64,000 nucleotides of DNA from the NCBI GenBank assembly GCA_944390725.1, contig CALXQU010000008.1:1-64000 (forward strand), given 5' to 3'. Position numbers and translations under genes: made by a program. Every line of letters begins with the position of its first letter. The first letter of the stretch is position 1. The notes beneath the pieces are model-generated. The model had not been told where the DNA came from and searched no databases. It saw only the letters and a list, made by a program, of their open reading frames with translations. The stretch comes from an uncultured Spirochaetaceae bacterium. GTDB taxonomy: Bacteria; Spirochaetota; Spirochaetia; Sphaerochaetales; Sphaerochaetaceae. Positions 1 to 9,692 of the stretch are shown piece by piece.

Positions 1-77
1 AGACTGTAAATGAGACTGTAAATGAGACTGTAAATGAGACTGTAAATGAGACTGTAAATGAGACTGTAAATGAGACT
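1..77. repeat. 12-bp tandem repeat at window edge
   Basis: Six perfect head-to-tail copies of the 12-mer agactgtaaatg are followed by a partial agact. The array runs into the left edge of the window, so the true copy number is unknown. It lies beyond the 3' end of the minus-strand AAA/DUF4143 gene. If another minus-strand gene lies to the left, the array would be in that gene's 5' region. The unit is close to one helical turn. No protein reading is convincing. Confidence 0.95.
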
Positions 78-132
78 TAAGCTGCTCGGAATGAGTCCAT
101 CGACAAAGGAGAGCCATATAGCAGACGGGAAC

Positions 133-1434
133 TTACTTATCCATTGCAGTCTCATCAAGAAGGAATTCCTCTATTCCTATATAGAGTATCCCCTTCTCAT
201 CATGCCAGGGGATGATCCCATCTTTGACGACTACAATTTTCCTGAAGGAATCCCCTATTCTATTAAGAGGATTCGTCTCCTGGATTCTTTTCCCCTCATC
301 ATCAATAGAGAGTGCGGATTGGATATAGTAACGCCTGTTGCCCTTATTTGCTACGAAGTCAATCTCCAGCTGGGTACGGACCTGCTTACCTGTCCCGTCT
401 TTTGAATTGTATTCGACCACGCCGTCATCAACATCAAAGCCCCTTGCTATTAGCTCGTTATAGATGATGTTCTCCATGATGTGATTCTCCTCCTGCTGCC
501 TGAAATTAAGCCTGGCATTGCGGAGGCCTACATCGGAGAAGTAATACTTAAGCGGTGTCGCGATATATCTCTTCCCCTTGATATCATAACGGAAGGCTTT
601 CTCAAGTATGAAGGCATCAATGAAGCAATCCAGGTATCTGCTGATCGTATTCGCATTGACCTGTACATGCTTGACGCTCTGGAAGGTATTCGAGAGCTTA
701 GTCGGATTGGTAAGCAATCCGACTGATGATGATATTATGTTCAGGAGATCTTCAAGGATGGATCTGTCATTAAGGATACGGTTCCGCTCCAGGACATCCT
801 TGATATATACATTCTCAAAGAGGTCCTTGAGGTATCTGCTTTTCTCCTCATGGGTCTTCAGATAGAGCACATAGGGCATGCCGCCATATGTGAGGTACTC
901 CCTCCACGCATATATTCTATCACCATCAAAGGCATCATGGAATTCCTTATATGAAAGGGGGAGCACGTGTATCTCATCACCACGTCCCCGGAATTCCGTG
1001 AGTATGTCAGAAGAAAGCATATGTGAATTGCTTCCGGTTACATAGAGGTCGACGTTTTTCAGCCTCATCAAGCCAAGGATGACATCAATGAATCCGATCC
1101 TGGCATCCTTGTCTTCAAGATAAGGATTCGGTATATCCCTGACGAACTGGATCTCATCGAGAAAGACATAGAATCTCCCGGTCTTATCTGAGACCTTGGA
1201 GCGTATATATGCATCGAGCTCAAGAGGATTGCGGTATCTTGCATTGGCAGCCTCATCCAAGGCAAGCTCGATTATGTTCCCATCCGCAATCCCGATTGAG
1301 TTCAGGTATGAATGGTACAGTTCGAAAAGCAGGAAGGACTTGCCGCACCTGCGGATTCCGGTAATCACCTTAACCAGGCCGTTATCCTTCTTTGATACGA
1401 GCTTATCGAGATAATGCCTACGTTCAATAATCAT
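133..1434 (-). CDS. AAA family ATPase with C-terminal DUF4143 domain
   Basis: The N-terminal half is a P-loop ATPase with Walker A GIRRCGKS and Walker B VFLDEIQ, followed by a sensor-like VTGSNS. The C-terminal part (about residues 190-430) has the DUF4143 layout, with a YYFSDVGLRN motif and an EIDFVA segment resembling a nuclease-fold core. Such proteins are widespread in gut bacteria and archaea; their function is unknown. The ATG at 1434 is chosen over an in-frame codon 33 bases upstream because GGAGGG lies six bases before it. About 433 aa is normal for the family. A second full member lies at 41976-43148 and a fragment at 8048-8545. Confidence 0.85.
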   Translation of the reverse strand: MIIERRHYLDKLVSKKDNGLVKVITGIRRCGKSFLLFELYHSYLNSIGIADGNIIELALDEAANARYRNPLELDAYIRSKVSDKTGRFYVFLDEIQFVRDIPNPYLEDKDARIGFIDVILGLMRLKNVDLYVTGSNSHMLSSDILTEFRGRGDEIHVLPLSYKEFHDAFDGDRIYAWREYLTYGGMPYVLYLKTHEEKSRYLKDLFENVYIKDVLERNRILNDRSILEDLLNIISSSVGLLTNPTKLSNTFQSVKHVQVNANTISRYLDCFIDAFILEKAFRYDIKGKRYIATPLKYYFSDVGLRNARLNFRQQEENHIMENIIYNELIARGFDVDDGVVEYNSKDGTGKQVRTQLEIDFVANKGNRRYYIQSALSIDDEGKRIQETNPLNRIGDSFRKIVVVKDGIIPWHDEKGILYIGIEEFLLDETAMDK

Positions 1435-1642
1435 CCACGACCCTCCATACTCGACGTATTTTTGCACTTATCTGCATTTTTAGTTCAAGTTGATTGTATC
1501 GGCTTACCATTCCAGGTCAATATCGCAAAAATCCGCCAATGGATATAGAATCAATTGCAGCTGGTACATGCATCGCAAAGATCGGAGCGATTCCAGTGAT
1601 GATACCTTACATGGATGCATATGCCAGGATGGGAACAGCCCT

Positions 1643-2314
1643 ATGATGGAATACAGAATCCAGAGATATCCAGGTAGCTCAGGTACCTGCCCGGTAATAT
1701 ACCTTAATTCCGTCACTGACGATGGCAGGGAAATAAAGGAGCTCTGCCACAATGACTTCACGCTCATTTCCATTTCAGGGCTCGATTGGAACGCAGACCT
1801 CACCCCATGGCCCTCCCCTGCTGTCTTCAGGAACGGAGAGCCATTCGCAGGCAGGGCTGACGACTACATGAGGACATTGGCAGAGAGGATTGTCCCGGAA
1901 GCGGAAGACGGCCTTGCGCCTGCCTGGCGCGGCATAGCAGGCTATTCGCTTGCAGGTCTCTTCGCCATCTATGCTCTCTACAGGACAGACCTGTTCAGCA
2001 GAGCTGCTTCTATATCAGGGTCTCTATGGTACCCTGGCTTCAGGGATTTCTCCATCTCCTCCCAGCTTAAGGCAAAGCCCGACCGGCTCTATCTCTCCCT
2101 AGGAGACAGGGAAAGCAAAGGCAGCACCAGCACTGTACTAGGCAATACGGAAGCGATTGCAGCGCATTTCAGCTCCATCGGCATCAGCACGCTATTCGAG
2201 CTGAATCCTGGCAATCACTTCACGGATCCTGTGGGAAGGACGGCGAAAGGCATCGACTTCATCACAGGATGGATATCGTCCCCAGGCTCCTCAGATCAGC
2301 GGGATATAGGATGA
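1643..2314 (+). CDS. alpha/beta hydrolase, enterochelin-esterase/esterase D-like
   Basis: A cytoplasmic putative esterase. It carries the nucleophile elbow GYSLAG in the middle of the protein, an Asp-rich segment near LYLSLGDRES, and a late catalytic-type histidine in NPGNHF. This is the Ser-Asp-His arrangement of the putative esterase family that includes IroE-like proteins. The start at the ATGATG pair is preferred because the 51 codons before it have no family resemblance; a weak GGATGGG lies upstream. Its neighbours are unrelated, so no substrate can be inferred. The 3' end overlaps the tail of a probable remnant on the other strand. Confidence 0.7.
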   Translation: MMEYRIQRYPGSSGTCPVIYLNSVTDDGREIKELCHNDFTLISISGLDWNADLTPWPSPAVFRNGEPFAGRADDYMRTLAERIVPEAEDGLAPAWRGIAGYSLAGLFAIYALYRTDLFSRAASISGSLWYPGFRDFSISSQLKAKPDRLYLSLGDRESKGSTSTVLGNTEAIAAHFSSIGISTLFELNPGNHFTDPVGRTAKGIDFITGWISSPGSSDQRDIG

Positions 2315-2473
2315 ATTCCGTGCCTTGCCTTCAGACCTCTTCAGGATCCCATATCCAACCAGCGTGTTGATATCCCTCACGGCTATGGCATGGGAGCACT
2401 TGCACAGCCCTGGCACCTGTATCGATGGTAGATTATCCCAACATCCTGCCTTGTCCCGGGATATCCCGCAGCC
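2291..2473 (-). pseudogene. probable C-terminal remnant of a Fic-family/winged-helix protein
   Basis: One minus-strand frame is open here without a usable start. It reads a tail containing AIAVRDINTLVGYGILKR and a following GKARNSSYIPL. This pattern (ATA.RDL..LV..GIL then G.GR...Y) is typical of the C-terminal winged helix of Fic-domain proteins. An in-frame stop lies just upstream and no Fic HPFxxGNGR motif was seen nearby. The call is therefore a decayed tail and is tentative. The rest of 2315-2592 holds nothing recognised. Confidence 0.35.
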
Positions 2474-2592
2474 TCATGCTGTGCCTGCTGCAGATATGCA
2501 CATGCCACATGGAAGCCTGAGGTATATCCAGCTTCGCCGGAATCCATGCTTTGAAGCGCAGCATTACCCAGCCGCCAGAGGGCTCATCATGC

Positions 2593-2622
2593 AAAAACGC
2601 TGCCAACGATATGCCGGCAGCG
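2593..2622 (-). terminator. rho-independent terminator of the trpS operon
   Basis: A perfect 7-bp stem (cgctgcc with ggcagcg, 11-base loop) is followed on the minus strand by TTTTT. It sits 74 bases past the trpS stop and is correctly oriented to end the ileS-trpS transcript. Confidence 0.75.
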
Positions 2623-2695
2623 CCATTCCCCACCAATCAGTCCCTTATCAAGACCAGGCAGGATCCTTATCGCCTCTGCAGAGGCACTGGTATCA

Positions 2696-3768
<1,073 letters not shown>

Positions 3769-3769
<1 letters not shown>

Positions 3770-3975
3770 CACTCCCCCTTATGCCCTTCGGCCTTCCTGT
3801 GGTCCGTCGAATAGTATCCCGTACCATGGTACTCTACGGCAGGTGCGCCTGAGAAGACGCGCTCAGCCGGCGCGGAGCAGTCAGGGCATGTATCATGATC
3901 CGCGTCCTCGGCAAATCCCTTTATGACTTCATAATCCTTTCCGCACTTGGTGCATCTGTATTCATATAGCGGCAT
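3769..3975 (-). CDS. FmdB-family zinc ribbon protein
   Basis: A small protein beginning [16 protein letters not shown] and carrying two CxxC knuckles (CTKC and CPDC), the hallmark of the FmdB/CxxC putative regulatory family. Its role is unknown. The ATG at 3975 has GGAG at good spacing; an in-frame TTG six bases upstream is less likely. It lies between a lipoprotein gene and trpS in a tightly packed operon, eleven bases after the preceding gene. Confidence 0.85.
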
Positions 3976-3985
3976 AGCCAACTCC

Positions 3986-4786
3986 TTAAATCAAACCTGA
4001 AATGCTGTAGTCGATATAGACCTTGTCGCCTTCATAGCTGAACACGCCTGCAAGCTCCTTGAAGTCCGGCTTCTCTCCGGCGGTGCGCAGGGCCTTTATC
4101 AGCTCATTGCGCAGCAAGGTGACAAGCGTCCTCGCCGAATCCTCGGTGTCCATATCAAGAAGGCCCGTGAGGCTGTCATCCTCCCCTATGAGCAGGAGGA
4201 GCATATCCATCTTGGCGACCACGGTGGAAGGTATCTCTATCGGCAGGTCCTCAGGCAGCGACTCGGGCGAGAGCGAATAGACCGCGGCAGCTGCCGCTTC
4301 CATCCCATCCGCTATCCCTTCCGGTATCACATCGATCCTCTCCGAGTACGCCTCCCTATGGAAAGCCACGTAGTCATCGGAGAAAAGCAGCACCCCTGGC
4401 GCTGCGACGCCGGCCTCGAGGCTATCTGAGGCATAGTACCTCACCCTGCCTTCCTCCATGTACCTGAAGCCAGGCGCAAGGTGGAGGAGGGTCGAGTTTA
4501 TGTATGCATAGCTGTAGTCACCTTCCGCTATGCCTGATGCGGTGAATCCCGTATCCGAGGGCACGAGCTCCAGCGAGAGCCTGTCAGCCTTATCGGCAAG
4601 GCTCCCTATGATGCCGTCAGACGGAAGGAGCGGCGAGAGCGATGTCCCGCCGGCCTTCTCCATATCGATGGTGACTACTATGCTCCCCGGCCTGCCCAGG
4701 GCTGCATATGAATGCTCCAATGGCGAATGGAGCACGCATGCTGCAGCCATCAGCAGCACGGAAGCGGCAACTGCGAGCTTCCTCAT
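3986..4786 (-). CDS. putative lipoprotein of unknown function
   Basis: The N terminus is a signal peptide with the lipobox-like LLMAAAC, so a membrane-anchored lipoprotein is likely. The remaining roughly 245 residues are acidic, with several short hydrophobic beta-like segments; no domain was recognised. The ATG overlaps the ileS stop in an ATGA, so translation is coupled to ileS. Secreted spirochaetal proteins of this kind are often lineage-specific. Its position between two tRNA synthetase genes gives no functional hint. Confidence 0.7.
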   Translation of the reverse strand: MRKLAVAASVLLMAAACVLHSPLEHSYAALGRPGSIVVTIDMEKAGGTSLSPLLPSDGIIGSLADKADRLSLELVPSDTGFTASGIAEGDYSYAYINSTLLHLAPGFRYMEEGRVRYYASDSLEAGVAAPGVLLFSDDYVAFHREAYSERIDVIPEGIADGMEAAAAAVYSLSPESLPEDLPIEIPSTVVAKMDMLLLLIGEDDSLTGLLDMDTEDSARTLVTLLRNELIKALRTAGEKPDFKELAGVFSYEGDKVYIDYSISGLI

Positions 4787-7700
4787 GCCTTCTCTATCGA
4801 GACCCTGATCTTCTCATCGGCGATCTCGGCTTCCTTGCCGTCGTTCGCCGCGATCTCAAGCGAGTCGGCAAGCGTCTCCTCCGAGATGTAGGAGGAGAAT
4901 GCCCTGACTGCCTTCTCGAACTGCCCGCTGCCGGATACCTTGAGGCGGATATGGTCAGCTACGAGGAACTCCCTCTCCTTCCTCTCGGTCTGGATGAAGC
5001 GGACGAGGTCCCTGGCGATGCCCTCAAGGAGGAGCTCTTCCGTAATCTCGGTATCATAGCCGACTGTGAGTGCGCCCTCATTGAGGACCTTCACATGGGC
5101 CTTCTCGCTCCTCTGCACCATGAGGTCACCCTCGGTGATGTCTATCTCGCCGCCGGAGTATGCGACCTTCTTCGCGTTCCCGTCGAGGATGGATGCGATA
5201 TCCTCCGAGGAGAAGCCCTGGATGGTGGCAGCGACTTCCTTCATGAACTTGCCGAGCCTCGAGCCGAGGACCTTGAAGTTGGCCTTGGCGGAGTACGAGA
5301 CAAGCCCGGACTCATCGGCGCTGATCTCCACGCCCTTCACGTTGAGCTCTTCCCTGATGATGTCGGTGCTGGCAGCAAGGATTGCCCTGTCCTCGTCGCT
5401 CCTGTCGACGATGAAGAACTTCGAGAGGGGCTGCCTTGTCTTGATATTCGATGCGGACCTGAGGGCCCTGCCCATCGCGACTGCCTTCATAGTGAGGGAC
5501 ATCTCCTTCTCAAGCTTCTCATCCCTCTCTGCCTTGACCTCGACAGGATAGTCGCAGAGGTGGACCGATTCCGGCATATCGTCAGTGCGGAGATTGAGAT
5601 AGATCTCCTCGGTGACGAACGGGATCATCGGAGCCGCGACCTTGACGAATGTCATCAGCACCCTGTAGAGGGTATCGTAGGCTTCCTTCTTGTCGCCATC
5701 GTTCTCCGACTTCCAGAACCTCCTCCTGGAGCGCCTGATGTACCAGTTGTTCAGCTCATCGATGAATGTGACGAGCGTCGACGACGCCGTCTGGATATCA
5801 TAGGAATCGAAGGCATCGGTGACGGTCCTGACGAACCTGTTCAGCGAGGAGATGATCCACTTATCGAGAGGATTGGAGAGCTTATCATAAGGAGTCTCCG
5901 AAGGCTCATATCCATCAATCGAGGCATATGTCACGAAGAACGAGTATGCGTTCCAGAGAGGGATCATCAGGTTCTTCAGCACATCCTTGACGAGGTCATC
6001 GCTGAACTTGAGGTCATCGGCCTTGACGAGCGTCGAATCAATCAGCGCGAAGCGGAGCGCGTCGGCGCCGTACTTGTTGATGATCTCCATCGGGTCGGTG
6101 AAGTTCCTCTCGCTCTTGCTCATCTTCCTGCCATCGGCCGCCAGCACGATACCGGAGACGATGCAGTGCCAGAACGCGGGCTTCTCGAAGAGGGCTGCGG
6201 CGAGGATCGTCAGCGAATAGAACCATCCCCTGGTCTGGTCAAGGCCCTCATTGATGAAGTCGGCCGGGAAGATATTCTCGAACCTCTCCTTGTTCTCGAA
6301 TGGATAGTGCTCCTGCGCATAGGGCATGGAACCTGACTCGAACCAGCAGTCGAGGACATCCGGGATCCTCCTCATCGTCCCCTTGCCGTCCGGCGATGGC
6401 CATGTGAGCTCATCGACATACTGCTTATGAAGGTCCTCGACCTTATGGCCGCACTTGGCTTCAAGCTCGGCCACCGAGCCGATTACCTCGATATAGTCGG
6501 AGCCATCGCACTGCCATACGGGAATCGGGTTGCCCCAGAACCTGTTGCGGCTGATAGCCCAGTCCCTGGCTCCTTCGAGCCACTTACCGAACCTGCCGTA
6601 CTTGATATGCGACGGGACCCAGTCAATCTGGTCATTGCATGCGAGCATCGTCTTCTTGATCTTCTGGATATCGACGAACCAGCAGCTCATCGCCCTGTAG
6701 ATCAGAGGCATCTTCGTCCTGTAGCAGAACGGATACGCGTGGAGGTAGTTCTCCTTCTTCACGAGCTTGCCATGGTCCTTGAGCCACTGGATGACGCCCT
6801 TGTCGGCATCCTTGACGAAGAGGCCCTCGAAATCAGGCACCTCGGAAGTGAACCTGCACTCGGCATCGATCGGGCATACCACGGGGATGCCGGTCCCCTT
6901 GAGGACGTTGTAGTCATCCTCGCCGAAGCCCGGAGCCGTATGTACGATGCCGCAGCCGTCCTCGGTAGTGACATAATCGCCGCAGACGACGACGAATGCG
7001 CCCTGCTTTTTGAGGTCGGCGAAATACGGGAAGAGCGGCTCATATGTCCTGCCCTTGAGCTCGGAGCCCTTCATCCTGGCCACGATCTCGCAGCCCTTGC
7101 CGTCCTTGTAGTACTTATTGAGGAGCTTCTCGGCAAGATAGTAATAGTCTCCGGAATCCTCATCCCTCACCTTCACGTAGTCGATATCGGGACCGACAGC
7201 GAGGGCGAGGTTGGACGGAAGCGTCCATGGGGTCGTCGTCCAGGCAAGGAAGTACGTGTTCTCCTCGCCATCGGCCGCGAACCTGATGGTGACGGCAGGA
7301 TCGGTCACATCCTTGTAGCCGCCGAGGGATACCTCCATATTCGAAAGCGGCGACGCAAGGAGCGGGGAATACGGCAGGATATTGTATCCCTTGTAGATAA
7401 GACCCTTGTCATAAAGCGACTTGAAGACCCACCATACCGACTCCATATAGTCCTTGTCCATGGTCCTGTAGCCATGGTCGAAATCGACCCAGCGGCCCAT
7501 GCGCGTAATCGTATGCTTCCATTCATTGGTATATCTGAGAACAATAGAGCGGCATGCGTCATTGAACTTGGCGACGCCATAGTCCTGGACGGCGAAGTAG
7601 CCCTTGATGCCGAGCGTCTTCTCGACCTCAGCCTCGACAGGAAGCCCGTGGCAGTCCCAGCCGAAGCGGCGGATTACCCTCTTGCCCTTCATCGCCTGGT

Positions 7701-7911
7701 AGCGAGGGATGGCATCCTTGATGGTGCCGGGGACGAAATGGCCGAAATGAGGCAGGCCGGTCGCGAACGGGGGCCCATCATAGAAAACGTACTCATTATC
7801 CGCAGGGCGCTGCTCGATGGACTTATCGCAGATGTCATGCTCTTCCCAGAATGAAAGGATATTTTCTTCCATCTTCGGGAAATCGACTTTATTGTTGACA
7901 GGTTTGAACAT
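4783..7911 (-). CDS. ileS: isoleucine-tRNA ligase, eukaryote-like class
   Basis: A large class I synthetase of 1042 aa. The HIGH motif is in GLPHFGHFVPG near residue 55, the editing domain has the WTTTPWTLPSN motif, and KMSKS is KMSKSERNFTDP near residue 600. The opening EEHDICDKS and DNEYVFYDGPPFATG segments match the eukaryotic/type-2 IleRS group rather than the E. coli type. Known members of that group tend to be insensitive to mupirocin; that is family knowledge, not something visible here. AGGAG precedes the ATG at 7911. It appears to head the operon continuing into the lipoprotein, fmdB-like and trpS genes. Confidence 0.95.
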   Translation of the reverse strand: MFKPVNNKVDFPKMEENILSFWEEHDICDKSIEQRPADNEYVFYDGPPFATGLPHFGHFVPGTIKDAIPRYQAMKGKRVIRRFGWDCHGLPVEAEVEKTLGIKGYFAVQDYGVAKFNDACRSIVLRYTNEWKHTITRMGRWVDFDHGYRTMDKDYMESVWWVFKSLYDKGLIYKGYNILPYSPLLASPLSNMEVSLGGYKDVTDPAVTIRFAADGEENTYFLAWTTTPWTLPSNLALAVGPDIDYVKVRDEDSGDYYYLAEKLLNKYYKDGKGCEIVARMKGSELKGRTYEPLFPYFADLKKQGAFVVVCGDYVTTEDGCGIVHTAPGFGEDDYNVLKGTGIPVVCPIDAECRFTSEVPDFEGLFVKDADKGVIQWLKDHGKLVKKENYLHAYPFCYRTKMPLIYRAMSCWFVDIQKIKKTMLACNDQIDWVPSHIKYGRFGKWLEGARDWAISRNRFWGNPIPVWQCDGSDYIEVIGSVAELEAKCGHKVEDLHKQYVDELTWPSPDGKGTMRRIPDVLDCWFESGSMPYAQEHYPFENKERFENIFPADFINEGLDQTRGWFYSLTILAAALFEKPAFWHCIVSGIVLAADGRKMSKSERNFTDPMEIINKYGADALRFALIDSTLVKADDLKFSDDLVKDVLKNLMIPLWNAYSFFVTYASIDGYEPSETPYDKLSNPLDKWIISSLNRFVRTVTDAFDSYDIQTASSTLVTFIDELNNWYIRRSRRRFWKSENDGDKKEAYDTLYRVLMTFVKVAAPMIPFVTEEIYLNLRTDDMPESVHLCDYPVEVKAERDEKLEKEMSLTMKAVAMGRALRSASNIKTRQPLSKFFIVDRSDEDRAILAASTDIIREELNVKGVEISADESGLVSYSAKANFKVLGSRLGKFMKEVAATIQGFSSEDIASILDGNAKKVAYSGGEIDITEGDLMVQRSEKAHVKVLNEGALTVGYDTEITEELLLEGIARDLVRFIQTERKEREFLVADHIRLKVSGSGQFEKAVRAFSSYISEETLADSLEIAANDGKEAEIADEKIRVSIEKA

Positions 7912-8047
7912 CGTAAACTCCTACCGGACTAATATAGCGAAAACCTAGGTGATTGTGCAATTGCCGGACATGCCCCCCGGAAAGGCATGGCAGCAATGGA
8001 TTGCCAGCCTGGCATTCCCTATCAAGCAGCAGATAGCGGAAGGAATC

Positions 8048-8545
8048 TCAGGGGCCAAGGCATCCTATCGGCACGATGTGGATATCATCCTCTGTCGTGT
8101 AGGCTATCCTTCCACCTGTGATGATCATCAGCAGCGACGGTTCCTCTATATAATCCTCGGTCCTTGCCAGTTCTGAATTATTCTTCCTGATCAAAGCCCT
8201 CAGCTGAGCCAGATGCCTCTTCCCTTCCTCGATTCCTCCTTCACCCAGCTTGCATTCGATCAAAGCGTATCTTCCGTCATCAAGATGGAGGACGAAGTCG
8301 GCTTCCAGGCCATATCTGTCACGATAATACGAGAGCTTCCCATTCATCGCTGTTGAGTAGACAGCGAGATCTCTTGCCACAACGGCTTCGAAGAGGAATC
8401 CGAATGTCTTGAGATCCTTCTCCAGCATCGAAGGAGAAAGCCCAAGCGCTGCAGCAGCAGTTGCCTTGCATCCAGGAGCAACATCCACATCCTGCAAATC
8501 CGAGGTCACTTCATATTGTTTGTATTGCGCTGGTTGATTTGCCAC
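8048..8545 (-). pseudogene. C-terminal fragment of an AAA/DUF4143 ATPase
   Basis: From the ALGLSPSMLEKDL segment onward the protein matches the C-terminal DUF4143 region, with a TFGFLFEAVVARDL helix and the nuclease-like core DRYGLEADFVLHLDDGRY then ALIECK. The P-loop half (about 280 residues) is missing; the first 25 residues are not family-like. It is best read as the remnant of a deleted ATPase gene. A 23-bp repeat array lies upstream at 8653-8721. Confidence 0.7.
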
Positions 8546-8652
8546 ACCATTTAATGCAGAGATTTTGAGGCTCTGAGAAATTATCCCATATATAATCCTC
8601 TAATAACAATCCATTGGAACATATTGAATTATGTGAGACATTGATTGTATGA

Positions 8653-8721
8653 CAAACGGATTTGCGGTACTTTGCCAAACGGATTTGCGGTACTTTGCCA
8701 AACAGATTTGCGGTATTTATC
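8653..8721. repeat. three tandem copies of a 23-bp repeat
   Basis: Copies lie at 8653-8675, 8676-8698 and 8699-8721. The first two are identical; the third diverges at several bases. The core is atttgcggtactttgc. The array sits on the 5' side of the minus-strand DUF4143 fragment. The 23-bp period is about two helical turns. There are no spacers, so it is not a CRISPR array. Confidence 0.9.
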
Positions 8722-8733
8722 AAACACGTATAA

Positions 8734-8940
8734 TCAAACAGTTCCCTGGTAAGAAGCAGCCTTTCCAGTGCCAGCAGCATAGACCTCCTGCTTCTTGGCA
8801 AAGAACGCCTTCACCTCTGCTTCCTCTCGCTCTTTCTTCTTCTGATTGTATTCCAGCTTCTGTGTGAAGAGATTGAACAAGCATGTAATAATGGCAGACA
8901 TAGGAGCGGACGTAACTACAGCTAAAATAAAATCTTCCAT
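8734..8940 (-). CDS. small putative single-pass membrane protein
   Basis: 68 residues: a hydrophobic N-terminal segment (about residues 3-24) followed by a highly charged Lys/Glu-rich stretch likely to be helical (YNQKKKEREEAEVKAF). This is the layout of a small anchored coiled protein. The ribosome binding site is weak and no family is recognised. It lies downstream of an AT-rich orphan gene in an accessory stretch and could be spurious. Confidence 0.4.
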   Translation of the reverse strand: MEDFILAVVTSAPMSAIITCLFNLFTQKLEYNQKKKEREEAEVKAFFAKKQEVYAAGTGKAASYQGTV

Positions 8941-8956
8941 AGCCTATTACACCACA

Positions 8957-8981
8957 AAAGCCCGCTGCATATCAGCAGCGG
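8957..8981 (-). terminator. probable terminator hairpin
   Basis: A perfect 7-bp stem (ccgctgc with gcagcgg, loop atatca) is followed on the minus strand by GCTTTTG. It lies 69 bases past the stop of the 9050-9622 gene. The T-run is short, so termination may be partial. Confidence 0.5.
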
Positions 8982-9049
8982 ACCGCATCAATAATCGAAG
9001 GATGAGATTTTCATCCTGAGGGTAAAGCCCTCATAGGAAGGCATGCATT

Positions 9050-9622
9050 TCATGCATTCCCATCAAGGCTACCATTGCTTGATAATTCCTTTTGGATAAG
9101 ATTTGCTATGATGTCATCAAAATCAGAATTAGATAGTTCTTTACATTCCAAAACCTTATTCTTGAATGGATAGTCCACGGTTTTCTTGCCAATAAGAATC
9201 ACAGTATCAGGGGAAAGGATTTCATTGACCTTATTCATATCGATGGGATAACTGGAATCGATATATTCCATATATGCCAGCTTCCCAGTCCATGAACCAA
9301 TATAGGAAACCTTTCCTCCAGATACCCGCTTAGCCGTATCAAGCGAATCAACCTCATTATCATCAATAGAATCTATGTATCGGATTGGAAGCAAATCCTG
9401 TTTTATTACGGAGTTAAGGGCATCATTGATTTTGCCTTCAAGCTCGTCACATGATCCGATGACAAGTACCCTAGGGCAACCAACGCCATATCCAGTCCCT
9501 ATCCATGGCATGGCAATCGGAAAGGCGAAATATAAAGGAAGGTTATGCACGAAGCTCAGCTCATATCTGTTATCGTAATCATTGATGTTCTTCCTGTATT
9601 CAAACGTATCCAGCCAAGTCAT
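9050..9622 (-). CDS. AT-rich hypothetical protein behind lipoprotein cassette 1
   Basis: About 190 aa, not recognised. The ATG at 9622 is chosen because AGAGGG lies six bases upstream; longer in-frame starts would run into the HTH gene. The protein has a hydrophobic stretch (LPLYFAFPIAMPWIGTGYG) and a following VLVIGSCDELEG. The gene is visibly richer in A+T than its neighbours and uses many AAA, GAA and ATA codons, suggesting acquisition. It begins just past the conserved 3' hairpin of the cassette. The second cassette has no counterpart at that position. Confidence 0.6.
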   Translation of the reverse strand: MTWLDTFEYRKNINDYDNRYELSFVHNLPLYFAFPIAMPWIGTGYGVGCPRVLVIGSCDELEGKINDALNSVIKQDLLPIRYIDSIDDNEVDSLDTAKRVSGGKVSYIGSWTGKLAYMEYIDSSYPIDMNKVNEILSPDTVILIGKKTVDYPFKNKVLECKELSNSDFDDIIANLIQKELSSNGSLDGNA

Positions 9623-9644
9623 GTGATACCCTCTTAGATATATC

Positions 9645-9668
9645 GGGCTCTCCATCGCTGAAGAGCCC
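9645..9668 (-). other. conserved 3' hairpin of cassette 1
   Basis: A perfect 7-bp stem, gggctct with agagccc, with a 10-base loop, immediately downstream of the HTH gene. The equivalent place in the second cassette (43275-43294) has a hairpin whose stem differs by compensating changes, with the same flanking TATC and a similar loop. It may be a terminator, a processing signal or a cassette end; there is no T-run here. Confidence 0.6.
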
Positions 9669-9692
9669 AAGCATTGATATCCCTGTAGGATC

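Noticed and set aside
4708..6336. Long plus-strand open frame opposite ileS (542 codons)
   Set aside because: Antisense shadow of ileS, caused by its high-GC codons; rich in Arg/Leu/Asp with no domain.
6427..7854. Long plus-strand open frame opposite the 5' half of ileS
   Set aside because: Also an antisense shadow; the ileS motifs are unambiguous on the other strand.
8653..8721. CRISPR array
   Set aside because: Repeats are directly adjacent without spacers, only three copies, and no cas genes are present.
8511..8801. 96-codon minus-strand frame between the DUF4143 fragment and the small membrane protein
   Set aside because: Spans the 23-bp repeats, lacks an SD and overlaps both neighbours; no family features.
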